The notes beneath the pieces were generated by a model that made no database searches, was not told the DNA's origin, and saw only the letters and a program-made list of their open reading frames with translations. Below, one piece after another: positions 27,302 to 35,883 of a DNA stretch of 64,000 bases. A program made the position numbers and the translations under genes. Within the stretch, counting starts at the first letter, position 1, and each line of letters begins with the position of its first letter. Source of the stretch: Natronococcus pandeyae (GTDB lineage: Archaea > Halobacteriota > Halobacteria > Halobacteriales > Natrialbaceae); the NCBI RefSeq assembly GCF_008122205.1, contig NZ_PHNJ01000007.1:1-64000 (forward strand), read 5' to 3'.

Positions 27302-27543
27302 CGACTGTCCGAGGAGACCGTGCCGACAGTGGACGTCGGTACCCTGCTCGGTGTCTTCGAGACGCGGTGGTCGGTTCGGACGGCCGAGAAGACGCAGCTA
27401 GCGATCGACGAACCGGAGCGCGTCCGCGCGACCCGCGGTCGGGGCCGCAACGTCGACCACCAGGCGTAGCGATACTATATGTTTGTCGACCAGTAATATT
27501 TTGTGAGAAATCTAATCAGTATATTGTGGTATTCACGTGAACT
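27302..27543. promoter_or_regulatory. Upstream region of the second subtilase
   Basis: The segment at about 27460-27530 is AT-rich (for example AATATTTTGTGAG, TCAGTATATTG) and sits in the right place for the promoter of the subtilase at 27544. No operator could be identified. Confidence 0.4.
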
Positions 27544-29028
27544 GTGGGTTGGACCATGCCAATAAATAGGCGATCAGTGATCAAAGGTGTCGGCGCCGCC
27601 GGGGCGATGGTGGTAGCCACCGGTTTCGCGTCGGCGAGCGACGGACAGGCGCGCTATCTCGCGCGGACGAACGGGCGCAGTGGCGATCTCGAGGCCGCGG
27701 GGTTCGCGGTGCTGAACGAACTCGCGGCGGGTGAACTCCTGCTGGCGACTGGCCCGGAAGACGCAGTCGACGACCTCGAAGACGTCCGCGGCGTCACCGC
27801 CGCGGTACGAGACGTCGCCCTCGAAATCGAACCGGTCGCCGAGGAGAACGGGTACGATGGCGGACTCCCGGACGACCCCGACGAGGTCTACGACGAGGTG
27901 CTGTGGGACAAGCAGAAACAGGCGGTCCGTGAGGCCCAGGCGCACGCGACGGGCGACGGGGCGACGGTTGCGGTCATCGACACCGGCGTCGACGAGGACC
28001 ACCCGGACCTCTCGAACCTCGACACCGAACAGAGCGCCCGTATCGACGACGGCCGGCTCGAACCCCACGAGGGCGACCCCCACGGGCACGGCACGCACGT
28101 CGCCGGGACGGCCGCCGCCACGGGCGACGCCCACATGCTCGGGACGGCGCCCGATGCCAGGCTCGTCTCCGTGGACGTGCTGGGGCACGGCACCGGCACG
28201 TTCGGGGATATCATGGTCGGAATGGAACACGCCGCCGACGTCGGCGCGGACGCTGCGAACATCAGCCTCGGCTACATGGTGGCCCCCCAAGAGTTCGCCG
28301 ACGTAACAGAGAACCCCGGGGCGTACCGGCGGATGTTCGAGCCGGTCGCCAACTACGGCCAGCGCAACGGAACGCTGTACGTGGGGTCGGGCGGCAACGA
28401 CGAGACCGACCTGCAGGGTGGCTGGCTCCGCCTCTGGAACGGGCTGTCCGGTGTCATCGGCGTGAGTGCAACCACGCCCGACGACGGGCTGACGTTCTAT
28501 TCGAACTACGGGCGAAACGACATCGACGTCGGCGCCCCCGGCGGCGGCTACGAGGAACTCATCCCCGAGACGTACTGCGGGTATGCCGAGTGGGTGTCGG
28601 CGGGCACCCCGATGACGCCCACCGACGTCCCCGTCGAGCCGGGCGAGGAGACGAAGGTCTGCTTCGACGAGGACGGCAGCATCGTCGTGGCGACCGACGA
28701 AGACGACGAAGCGGCCGAGGAGTGCATCCCGTGTACCATCCCCGAGTGGCCGTATCCGTTCAACTTCGTCTTCTCGACATACGTTCCGTCGGAGGGCGAC
28801 GACGGGGACGAGCCCGCGTACGCGTGGCTGGCGGGGACGTCGATGGCGGCGCCGCAGGTGACCGGTCTCGCTGCGCTCGTCAGGGAACTCGAGCCAGATG
28901 CGGGTCCCCAGCAGGTCCACCAGGCTATCCGCAGCGGGGCGGAAGCGGTGGAGAGCCGCGGCGATCCCGAACTCGGTGCGGGGCGCGTCAACGCGCTGCA
29001 CACCGTCGAACGGGTTATCGACGAGTAA
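27544..29028 (+). CDS. Tat-exported subtilisin-like serine protease (S8), paralogue of the 46.9-kb protease
   Basis: A 494-residue protease. The Tat motif is NRRSVIKG (residues 8-15), and an alternative start is Met5 (27556). A prodomain follows (about 35-105). The triad is Asp146 (VAVIDTG), His182 (HGTHVAG) and Ser433 (GTSMAAP), with oxyanion Asn285 (GGND). A Cys/Asp/Glu-rich insertion lies at about 345-400 (Cys345, Cys373, Cys394, Cys397). It shares the SASDGQARY prodomain start, the VYDE.LWDKQ segment and the GAPGGGY motif with the protease at 46908, so the two are paralogues. The insertion before the serine is longer here. No operon partners. Confidence 0.9.
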   Translation: MGWTMPINRRSVIKGVGAAGAMVVATGFASASDGQARYLARTNGRSGDLEAAGFAVLNELAAGELLLATGPEDAVDDLEDVRGVTAAVRDVALEIEPVAEENGYDGGLPDDPDEVYDEVLWDKQKQAVREAQAHATGDGATVAVIDTGVDEDHPDLSNLDTEQSARIDDGRLEPHEGDPHGHGTHVAGTAAATGDAHMLGTAPDARLVSVDVLGHGTGTFGDIMVGMEHAADVGADAANISLGYMVAPQEFADVTENPGAYRRMFEPVANYGQRNGTLYVGSGGNDETDLQGGWLRLWNGLSGVIGVSATTPDDGLTFYSNYGRNDIDVGAPGGGYEELIPETYCGYAEWVSAGTPMTPTDVPVEPGEETKVCFDEDGSIVVATDEDDEAAEECIPCTIPEWPYPFNFVFSTYVPSEGDDGDEPAYAWLAGTSMAAPQVTGLAALVRELEPDAGPQQVHQAIRSGAEAVESRGDPELGAGRVNALHTVERVIDE

Positions 29029-29065
29029 TCGCGTAGTTCGCCCGCCCGTCGAGTTGTCCCGTCTC

Positions 29066-29405
29066 GACGGCTCTGTTGAAATCCTCTTCTTTGGATACCG
29101 ATACTCGTGAAACCACTGCACACTTCACATGCCGACCAGCTGTGCAGCGTGTTCTCGGTCGAAACGCCGACTTCGGGAAGCCGTCGACGCCGTCCTCGCC
29201 ATCGAAGCGAGACCTCCCAAAGGTGTTCGCTCGGCTACCGACAGCAATAAATGCAGTTATTCTGATAGCAATCCCGGACCGTGGCCAACGCCGAGCATCA
29301 GTGCTGAGGTGGGCTCCGAGAACTCGCTCAGCGAAGAACGTCTGGAATGAACGAAGGTTCGTGCGGTGTCCAAACTCCTCCACTGTATTCAGCACAACAG
29401 TTTGA
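29066..29405. mobile_element. Probable insertion-sequence remnant
   Basis: The left side has GGCTCTGTTGAAATCCTCTT (about 29069-29088), the kind of terminus I associate with haloarchaeal IS5-like elements, and the right side has TATTCAGCACAACAG (about 29386-29400). Between them is about 300 bases with only broken open frames, none recognisable as a transposase. The identification rests on the end sequence only and is weak. Confidence 0.3.
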
Positions 29406-29485
29406 CAAACCCACGGTAGCTTGCCGAATCACCCCTGCAGACAGGGTGGAGAGCGGGGGAGCAGCCAGCGCGAGCGCAAGCGATG

Positions 29486-30031
29486 CTATTCCCTATAGCT
29501 CCATGCAGTCACACACAAGAGGAGCCCACCAATCACCCAGACTGGATCCCAGATGAGGAAATGTCCCCAGAATCCGGCCGGATCGACGTCTTCGGGAGAG
29601 AACACGCCGATCAATACGAGAGTCTTCTGGAGTATACTCACCGCACCATACAGAGCCGAGAGCACCCCCAGACCACCCACTGCTAGCAGACGGATTCGCC
29701 ACGGAAGCCGGTCTCCCCACGTCTGGATCAGGGAGAGAACGAGAAGCGCAGGAAGGAGCTTTACGACACCAGTCACTGCGACAAGTGTGACAAACCAGCC
29801 TTCACGGGCCACCGCGTGTGACTCGATTCCTTCACCGAGTGTCCCGAGAGCAAACGTTCCACCAGCAGCCCAGTAGAAACTGAATGCGGCGAATATGGTC
29901 CACCACGTAGCGGCCATACCTGCAACCAACCGTGATCGTGACTGGAATTGAGACGGCAATTCAGAGCGATTTACACGGCCAAGTTGTATAATGCCGTGCC
30001 ACCCGGCGTCCGTGGGTTCGTATCTGTTCAC
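29486..30031 (-). CDS. DUF3995-like membrane protein
   Basis: The open frame gives up to 181 residues, but the first about 24 overlap a plus-strand gene fragment. A TTG at 29959 or the Met near residue 38 is a more likely start. Four hydrophobic segments are visible (WWTIFAAFSFYWAAGG, FVTLVAVTGVVKLLPALLVLSL, LLAVGGLGVLSALYGAVSI, DPVWVIGGLLLCVTAW). The opening resembles DUF3995-family proteins of actinobacteria and haloarchaea, which have no known function. No neighbours are related. Confidence 0.65.
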   Translation of the reverse strand: MNRYEPTDAGWHGIIQLGRVNRSELPSQFQSRSRLVAGMAATWWTIFAAFSFYWAAGGTFALGTLGEGIESHAVAREGWFVTLVAVTGVVKLLPALLVLSLIQTWGDRLPWRIRLLAVGGLGVLSALYGAVSILQKTLVLIGVFSPEDVDPAGFWGHFLIWDPVWVIGGLLLCVTAWSYRE

Positions 30032-30230
30032 TCAACCGAACGTTGGCAGATTTTACGTCGATCACGGTGTGGACCTGCACACGATCGATATCTGGAACGC
30101 CCGATTGTTTGTCGATCCCACGCTCACGGTCATCGCGGAATCCCCGTGGCACATTGAGGCTACATTCGAATATGACGGCGATGGGATGACGATCGCCCTC
30201 AACGACGATCTCAGTACTGCGACTGCGTGA
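30012..30230 (+). pseudogene. C-terminal fragment of an ArsR-like haloarchaeal regulator
   Basis: The readable tail FYVDHGVDLHTIDIW, followed by LTVIAESPWHIEATFEYDGD and a short DLSTATA end, resembles the C-terminal domain of haloarchaeal ArsR/HTH regulators (VAFYHDHGID..., SEDPWRV...). The DNA-binding N-terminal half is absent, and the fragment begins abruptly close to the start of the opposite-strand membrane protein. I take it as the remainder of a gene lost by deletion. The family assignment is from memory of the motif pattern. Confidence 0.5.
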
Positions 30231-30632
30231 CCAGGTGGGCCAAAGGGGTCACCCGTTCCGTGGTGACTCCCCGTATCGAGCGTGGGAGACAGCCAGCCAT
30301 GGGTGATCTCGGAACTGGAGTACTGCTCGACCCCGGCGTGGACATCCATCCGGCCAAGATGTCCACGGCCGGATGGGTGCAGCGTCTGCAACGACGGAGA
30401 GCGGCTCTCGCTGGAATCCTGTGAGGGCGTCCGTCTCGGGGACACGCTCGACCGTCCGATGGGAGGTATCACCCCGGTACGAGAGCGGACACACACTCGA
30501 CCGATGGACAGGTCAGTGATCGATCACAGCTTCGGGTTCCGGCCGTGTTCTCTCCTCGAGACATCGGTCGGGAGAGAGCTGGCCAAGTATCTTGTGCCAC
30601 GATATCGTACCACACAGTTGGGGTGAGATCTG
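30231..30632. other. Gene-free interval
   Basis: No gene is supported in these 402 bases. A plus-strand stretch around 30380-30420 codes for a CSVCNDGERLSL-like piece with two cysteines that may derive from a zinc-ribbon gene, but it lacks a start and a partner. No repeats seen. Confidence 0.35.
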
Positions 30633-31217
30633 ATGGCGTCATCGGGCCACGGGAGTGGAGCACCGACGCTCGAAACCAGTTTCGGGGAACGATTCGTCCT
30701 TCGGGATACCGCCGAGGAGACGGACGGCGAACTGTTGCGGATGGATACGTATCTCGATCCGGGTGTGAGGCGACCGCTGCACAGCCATCCGAAGCAGGAC
30801 GAACGGTTCATTGTCCACGACGGGACACTCGGCATCGCTATCGAAGACGCCGAACAGCTGTTGGAACCCGGGGAGGAGAAAACGGTGGCTGCCGGGACGC
30901 CGCACACGTTCTGGAACGCAGGAGACGGTGAAGTCCATATGACGACCGAACACCGGCCAGCGCTTCGCTTCGAGGAGTTCATTCGGGCGATGGTGGAACT
31001 CGACCGAGCGGACGGGCTGGATGCTGACGGGATGCCCGCCAATCCGTTGGTGGCCGCAGCGCTGATCCACGAGTTCCAAGACGAGATGCAGCCAGCGGAT
31101 ATTCCAGTTCCAGTACAGCGCGTCCTGTTCCCCGTTCTTGGAACGATCGGTAGTGTGGTCGGGTACGGTGTCCCGGAGTATGCAACGGCAGAGAGTGACA
31201 GATCCGACTCTCTGTAA
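30633..31217 (+). CDS. Cupin-domain protein
   Basis: A 194-residue protein. The cupin core is at residues about 35-115. Motif 1 is seen as RRPLHSHPKQDERFIVHDG, with two histidines and a glutamate, and motif 2 as VAAGTPHTFWNAGDGEVHM. This pattern is compatible with a metal-binding site. The C-terminal about 80 residues are helical (FEEFIRAMVELDRADG, PLVAAALIHEFQDEM) and may be an oligomerisation or membrane-associated part. This layout is common in haloarchaeal cupins annotated without function. It stands alone. Confidence 0.78.
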   Translation: MASSGHGSGAPTLETSFGERFVLRDTAEETDGELLRMDTYLDPGVRRPLHSHPKQDERFIVHDGTLGIAIEDAEQLLEPGEEKTVAAGTPHTFWNAGDGEVHMTTEHRPALRFEEFIRAMVELDRADGLDADGMPANPLVAAALIHEFQDEMQPADIPVPVQRVLFPVLGTIGSVVGYGVPEYATAESDRSDSL

Positions 31218-31427
31218 GCAGACCGGGGTGCTGGTTATTCGGTGGATTTGGCGGTCTCGACTCTGCCGCCGGGTTCTGGGATCACAGACCGTCGGTATCG
31301 AGACGTCTACTTCGGTGTGGCTCGAGCGGATGGTACCGTTCGCTGCTGACCGACCTGATACCCCTAAGTATCACGAACAATATCTGCGGCCGACATATAT
31401 AACTGGTTGAAAAAGAGTCATTTGGTC

Positions 31428-31922
31428 GTGTCACGAACAGGACCTGGCTACGTGGAGTCGAAATCAGAACTGGTTGCCGACCTGAACCGGAAACAGAAAC
31501 GAGACGAGATCTCGACCGAGACGGCAGTCGCGTTCACCGATCTGTACGAGTTCGCACAGGAAATCGGTGATAGAACGACCATCGGGCAGGCGAAAAACGC
31601 AAATTTTCAACTGAAAGTCGACGCGCATCAGGGCAAGTACCAGGGCAATCCGAGCGTCTTTACTGCGAACGTCGACGGCGATCTGAAGGTCTGGCCGGCG
31701 AGGATGCCCTTGGATCACGACGAGGGCCTCGAGTCGATCGCGTGGGATCCGGCGGATTACGAGGCGTACGAGCGGGCGTTCAAGTCGCTGAACGGCAACC
31801 CGCGACGAGTGAAATCGGTGGCGTTCGAGAAGGTTGCGGCACACGTCGATCTCGACGAATTCAAATCGATCGTCAAAGAGTTCGTTACGTCATGTCGGCA
31901 GGCGGAGAGGGCGGCCAACTGA
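31428..31922 (+). CDS. Conserved haloarchaeal hypothetical protein
   Basis: The likely start is a GTG at 31428 (VSRTGPGYVESKSELV), giving 164 residues; a TTG at 31407 is possible. The protein is soluble and mixed alpha/beta. It contains the blocks FTDLYEFAQEIGDRTTIGQA, FQLKVDAHQG and VWPARMPLDHDEG, a pattern I have met in haloarchaeal hypothetical proteins of restriction-like or defence-like contexts. I cannot name a function. It could also be the C-terminal part of a once longer protein, since its N-terminus begins abruptly. Confidence 0.6.
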   Translation: MSRTGPGYVESKSELVADLNRKQKRDEISTETAVAFTDLYEFAQEIGDRTTIGQAKNANFQLKVDAHQGKYQGNPSVFTANVDGDLKVWPARMPLDHDEGLESIAWDPADYEAYERAFKSLNGNPRRVKSVAFEKVAAHVDLDEFKSIVKEFVTSCRQAERAAN

Positions 31923-32085
31923 GAGACGAGCGTTGATCGTCACCGGGAGGACCAAACACGGCCGAGAGCGTGGAACTAGCGGGAGCGTCCCGCCGGAGTC
32001 GTTCGGAAACGGCGTCCAGCGCGGGTTGTAGATGCCAGCCGGCTGTGGTAAGGCCTCCGCGTCACCCTGCGGACGCCTGACGGTG

Positions 32086-32352
32086 TTACCGGCGACGTCG
32101 AATCTGTTCGCGAAGTTCCAGGGCGACGACTGACGCTCGCTGCATGGCGAGTGCGTTCTCGCCGAGGAGTTGGGCTGCCCCCGGGAAATCCTCGTTATGC
32201 AAGAGGGCGGCGGCACGGTCTTGCCGACCGGCGATCACCTCGCCGAGGTCAGTGATCACGGATTCGAGGTCGTCCTGTGCTGCACCGGGGGCGGCCTCGG
32301 CTCGCTCTTCGATCCGATCGAGGCGCGCCATGATCTCGGCGAGCGACACCAT
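32086..32352 (-). CDS. Small helical (coiled-coil) hypothetical protein
   Basis: From the ATG at 32352 (MVSLAEIMARLDRIEERAEA) the product is 88 residues, almost entirely predicted helix with heptad-like spacing of hydrophobics. A longer start at 32379 is less likely. No family is recognised. It might be a small dimerising protein. The frame shows haloarchaeal codon bias (GC at third positions). Confidence 0.55.
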   Translation of the reverse strand: MVSLAEIMARLDRIEERAEAAPGAAQDDLESVITDLGEVIAGRQDRAAALLHNEDFPGAAQLLGENALAMQRASVVALELREQIRRRR

Positions 32353-32526
32353 GGGCGGAGAAACGCGTGGCGACCGCAAAAGCCTGTGGAAGCGTCAACG
32401 GTCAGTAAGGAACGGCGAGGTGTGGAGCGCCGCCTTCGAACGGCACCGCTGGTTCGCACAGACAGTCACGATTCTCGTCGACGGCTCTGGTGCAGTAGCG
32501 TCGTGTCGGTGGATCGTACGTCGGAC

Positions 32527-32721
32527 TCAGCACCGTTCGCCGAAATCCCGCCACTCGTGGGTGTCGTGGACGTTGATTTCGACTTCGTAGCCACACAGCT
32601 CACAGTAGAACGCAACCGTTCGATACCCCGGTTCGAACTCCTCGGACTCGCCGTGTTCATCACACTCGACGCGGATCCCCCGTTCCCGTTCGTCCGGAAG
32701 TTCAACAGTGTACACGCTCAT
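32527..32721 (-). CDS. Small cysteine-containing zinc-finger-like protein
   Basis: From the ATG at 32721 the product is 64 residues (MSVYTVELPDERERGIRVEC). It contains a Cys near residue 20 and a CELC pair in the middle, plus a cysteine at the C-terminus (FGERC). This could form one zinc site. A longer frame upstream on the same strand (to 33768) is not protein-like before this Met. Similar mini-proteins with one to two zinc knuckles are numerous in haloarchaea. Function unknown. Confidence 0.6.
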   Translation of the reverse strand: MSVYTVELPDERERGIRVECDEHGESEEFEPGYRTVAFYCELCGYEVEINVHDTHEWRDFGERC

Positions 32722-33394
32722 CTGCGTGCTCACCTCGTGACCGAAATCCCGGGAGTACGCGGCGGGGACGAGCGCACTCCGGTGGCGTTCGCCAGTTCGT
32801 TCTGTGACCCAGTCCACCCCGGCCAGAGGACGATCCCGCGTTCCATACCAGTGAGTTGGACAGGCATCTTCGTAAGTGTACGCCCACTCGGCACTCGACA
32901 CACTGCGTCGCGCATTCGCAGGAATGGGGGCCGGGTCCGCCCCTATAGTCCGACGACTCGGTCTCGATCCGTGCTCGATAGCTCTGCGTCCCGTGTTCAG
33001 CTCTCCGAGCGGTGGGGTACCGTGCTCACCGACTGCATCGAGAAACTGGACGACAACCCGGATGGTGACGATCTCGAGAGCGCTCGCCAACAGAGTCCGA
33101 GAGGCACGCCGACGACTGCATCGACGCGATGGTGCACGTCCGCGAGCACGCCGACGGTCCGCTCGCCACCGCTTCGGGACGCGCACGACGACCGCCGTCG
33201 ACCGGATTGCGGATCTCGGCAGCGACGACCGAGATCGTGCACCCGCCTCCGGGCCCACCAGCGGCGTCCGAGGCCCGCCGCGAGGCCCCGAACCGAGCGG
33301 GGCAGACGGCACACGCCCGCCAGAGTAGCGATGCGCCGGGCGAGTAATTGCTCTCGTCACCCGATTATTAGTGGGTGGAAACCAATGGTCTCCT
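32722..33394. other. Gene-free interval, possibly decayed gene
   Basis: No intact gene. A plus-strand run at about 33000-33130 (LSERWGTVLTDCIEKLDDNP) appears to continue in another frame as DDCIDAMVHVREHADGPL, which suggests a frameshifted gene. A short segment near 33180-33230 (reading TTTAVDRIADLGS) matches a similar piece at 35192-35240. The last bases before 33395 may hold a promoter (CCGATTATTAG near 33361). Confidence 0.35.
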
Positions 33395-33580
33395 ATGCCA
33401 ACCTGTGCTGACTGTGGCGAGTACGTCACCCGCGATTTCGTCCGGGTGTTCGGCGTCGACGGCGAGGTCCACGGCTGCCCCGACTGTACGACGTACCGGG
33501 AACTGCAGGACGGGGGTGGGGTAGACCGCTCGAGCGAGAGTCGCTCGCCAGAGGCAGGGGTCCAGCGAAAGCCGAACTGA
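33395..33580 (+). CDS. Small CxxC-CxxC zinc-finger protein (DUF7563-like)
   Basis: From the ATG at 33395 the product is 61 residues. The first part reads MPTCADCGEYVTRDFVRVFG, with a CADC pair, followed by VHGCPDCTTYRELQDG with a CPDC pair. The two pairs would bind one zinc, as in small haloarchaeal zinc-finger proteins. A degraded second copy of this gene lies at about 41909-42081. The function is unknown. Such mini-proteins are often thought to act in protein or nucleic-acid interaction. Confidence 0.75.
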   Translation: MPTCADCGEYVTRDFVRVFGVDGEVHGCPDCTTYRELQDGGGVDRSSESRSPEAGVQRKPN

Positions 33581-34042
33581 TCGGCCGACGAGCAGCACGA
33601 CCCTCGGTGTGGCGACGCTTCGACGGCGTCACACGACCCCCGAGGCGGAAGCCCACGATCGCAATCGGTGGTCGCTGACTGACGCGGGACGCGTCCGCAG
33701 TGGGGGAGTCGGTGTGCGACGAAACGAACGGATTGCGAAGAGTTTGCGTCATCCGAACACCGGTTCACCCCATCGATTCCATCGCAGTCCCGCGTGTTGG
33801 TCCGCGAACTGGTCTCGTCCCGACCAATTAGTTTCGAACTAGGAATACTGGATTTTATTGGCAGCCGTCTTGTTCCACGCGACTAGGTCGCGCCCGAAGC
33901 AGTGGTGGACGATACGACGTGCTCTCGGACAGTCCATCGGTTTCGAGAACCGACCGGTGACGCCGGTCCACGACGCCAGGTGTCGTGAACTGCAGTCACC
34001 GACCGACGGCGAGCCACCGCACGATCAACGAGATGAGACCGT
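33581..34042. other. Gene-free interval
   Basis: No gene, repeat or palindrome is seen in these 462 bases. Open frames here are short and Arg-rich. The AT-rich patch at 33820-33870 could be a relic promoter. Confidence 0.4.
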
Positions 34043-34918
34043 ATGAGTTCCTCAAGTCACGTACATCCGACCGACCTCACCGTCGCCTGTCACGTCCGCG
34101 CACCGCTCCTCCTGGATCCGGTCGATTCGCAACTCGAGGCGCTGCGACGCTGCGAAGAGAACGGACGGATCGACTCGCTCCGTCTCCAGAGCTGGCCCGG
34201 CGAGGTCTCGCTCGAGTCGGACAGCCCGAAACAGGAGGTCAGCAATCGCTTCGAGCGATTCGAACAATGGGCAGCCTCCCACAACGTGAGCGTTCGGCCA
34301 CCGTTCAGAGTCAAGACGGTGACATCGCTCGTGGATGACGAGCCGGAGCGCGTCCTCGTTACGCCGGCACTCTGCCTCGCGCTCTATCACGGCGACCAGC
34401 TGGTCGGGGTCTACCCGCATTCGGATGGCGAATCGACGTACACCGCAACGGCGGTGATCGCCGATCTCGAAGCGGGAACGGTTCCGCCGCCAGTAGAACG
34501 GTCGTCCACACCCGCGTCGAACGCCTCGACCGAGGACGCCACTGCCGCGTTCTCCCCGGATCGTCGGCGCTCGGCCGACCGCGAGCGGGTCGCTCCGGCG
34601 TCGTGTCCGAACTGCGACAGCGTGCTCGTCGACGTCCACGGGATACCGGCGTGCAACGCATGTCAATGGTCGGACGGGGGTCTGGATGCCCTCGAGTCAT
34701 CCGGAGCGAAGTTGGTCTACCTGTCGCTCGCCGACGGCTCGAAATCGATCGACGCGCTCCGAGCCGTGCTCGATCTCGAGAAGGGCGCGCTGTACGGGCT
34801 CCTTCGAACCCTGAGAGAGCGGAACCTCGTCGAACGGACGGCGGCCGGCGAGTATCGACTCCCCCGGGACGAACTGAGCGGCGACGCGCGACCGCACCGA
34901 CAGTACGGCACCCAGTGA
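34043..34918 (+). CDS. HTH regulator with zinc-ribbon and N-terminal haloarchaeal domain
   Basis: A 291-residue protein that fits a common haloarchaeal regulator layout. An N-terminal alpha/beta domain (LTVACHVRAPLLLDPVDSQL... ) comes first. A zinc-ribbon has the pairs CPNC and CNAC (about residues 192-212). A C-terminal winged-helix follows with SKSIDALRAVLDLEKGALYG and LRTLRERNLVERTAAGEYRL. The C-terminal part resembles the HTH that reads DNA. It starts at ATG 34043. Target genes are unknown, and no divergent gene shares its promoter. Confidence 0.75.
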   Translation: MSSSSHVHPTDLTVACHVRAPLLLDPVDSQLEALRRCEENGRIDSLRLQSWPGEVSLESDSPKQEVSNRFERFEQWAASHNVSVRPPFRVKTVTSLVDDEPERVLVTPALCLALYHGDQLVGVYPHSDGESTYTATAVIADLEAGTVPPPVERSSTPASNASTEDATAAFSPDRRRSADRERVAPASCPNCDSVLVDVHGIPACNACQWSDGGLDALESSGAKLVYLSLADGSKSIDALRAVLDLEKGALYGLLRTLRERNLVERTAAGEYRLPRDELSGDARPHRQYGTQ

Positions 34919-35310
34919 CGGCACCCCCGTGCTGAACAGTCGTTCCGAACGACCAACTCTGCTAGTTGTGGGTCCCCGATGAGACCGGGACCAGAATCAG
35001 TTGCCGGTCGAATCCGTACTGCGTGGCGGCCATCCACGGTTGCAATCGCGCGCGTCCCAGAAGGTCGCGACGCCGGTCACGCCCCGAGTGCCGGGCTCGA
35101 GCCGGTCTCCGTCCTGATGCGATCACCAGCCTGCGTCCGCCTGGCCGCGGCCCCGGGCGTTCTGTCCCTCGCTGCCCACGGCAGAGGGATCCGCACGACT
35201 GCCGTCGACCGGGTTGCCGATCTCGGCCGCGACGGGGTCGGACCGGCGACGGTCTGACTGACGCCAACACCGGCGCCGCCAGGATCGCTTCACGCCGCCG
35301 TTCCGTGCGG
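34919..35310. other. Gene-free interval
   Basis: No gene is supported. A short plus-strand segment at about 35192-35240 (reading RTTAVDRVADLGRD) is a relative of the piece at 33180-33230, which points to two decayed copies of one gene. The rest shows no pattern. Confidence 0.35.
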
Positions 35311-35577
35311 TTACGCCTCTCGAATGATCAGTCCGAACGGCGAGATCTCCTCGATCATTCCGCTGTACGTGACGTCCAGTTCGCCGTCGGTGATGACGAC
35401 CTCCCACCCCTTCATTGCCGCCACCGGGATCCCCGGAAACCAGTCGGTCCACCGGTGGTGGAGATCCACCGTCACCGTTCGAATGCCGGATGCGATGACC
35501 ACGTCCTCCCGGGGAAGCCGGCCGTCGTGACGGTCGTTGTTCTCGTCGATGAACGTGATACGGGTGTCCCGTCCCAT
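35311..35577 (-). CDS. Small conserved-looking hypothetical protein
   Basis: An 88-residue soluble protein, starting at the ATG at 35577 (MGRDTRITFIDENNDRHDGR). It is rich in beta strands (DVVIASGIRTVTVDLHH, VVITDGELDVTYSGMIEEI) and has a plain acidic C-terminus. The strand-rich pattern and length suggest a small beta-barrel. I do not recognise a family. The composition and GC bias support a real gene. Confidence 0.55.
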   Translation of the reverse strand: MGRDTRITFIDENNDRHDGRLPREDVVIASGIRTVTVDLHHRWTDWFPGIPVAAMKGWEVVITDGELDVTYSGMIEEISPFGLIIREA

Positions 35578-35883
35578 ACGAACGCTCCCATTCGAACGAT
35601 AGTAAACGGGGTGGGACGGAGAGCGCCTCCCGGCGTGGCTCCTGGAGCCGACCAGCAGAAGGGTCGGGAGGGTGAGGGTCTCAGCGCCCTCGAGGCCGAC
35701 GGCGACCCGTGAAAGGCCGGAACTCGCGGGGTCCGGGCGGCGCCAACACGGTTTCAGTGAGAGCTTGGCTCGAGGTGATCGAGTTCCTCGTCACTCACGC
35801 CGACGGCGTCGGGAAAGGGCGTCCCGACAGCCGCCTCCGGGCGGTTCCGTCGTCGCACCCGGTGGTGCTTCGGTCGTGAGTTC
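35578..35883. other. Gene-free interval
   Basis: No supported gene or repeat in this 306-base stretch. Possible short coding-like peptides on the minus strand (VGTPFPDAVGVSDEELDHL) have no start and no family. Confidence 0.35.

Noticed and set aside
29076-29405. 109-codon plus-strand open frame as a transposase
   Set aside because: No DDE or other transposase motifs. It lies between probable transposon ends and was kept only as a remnant region.
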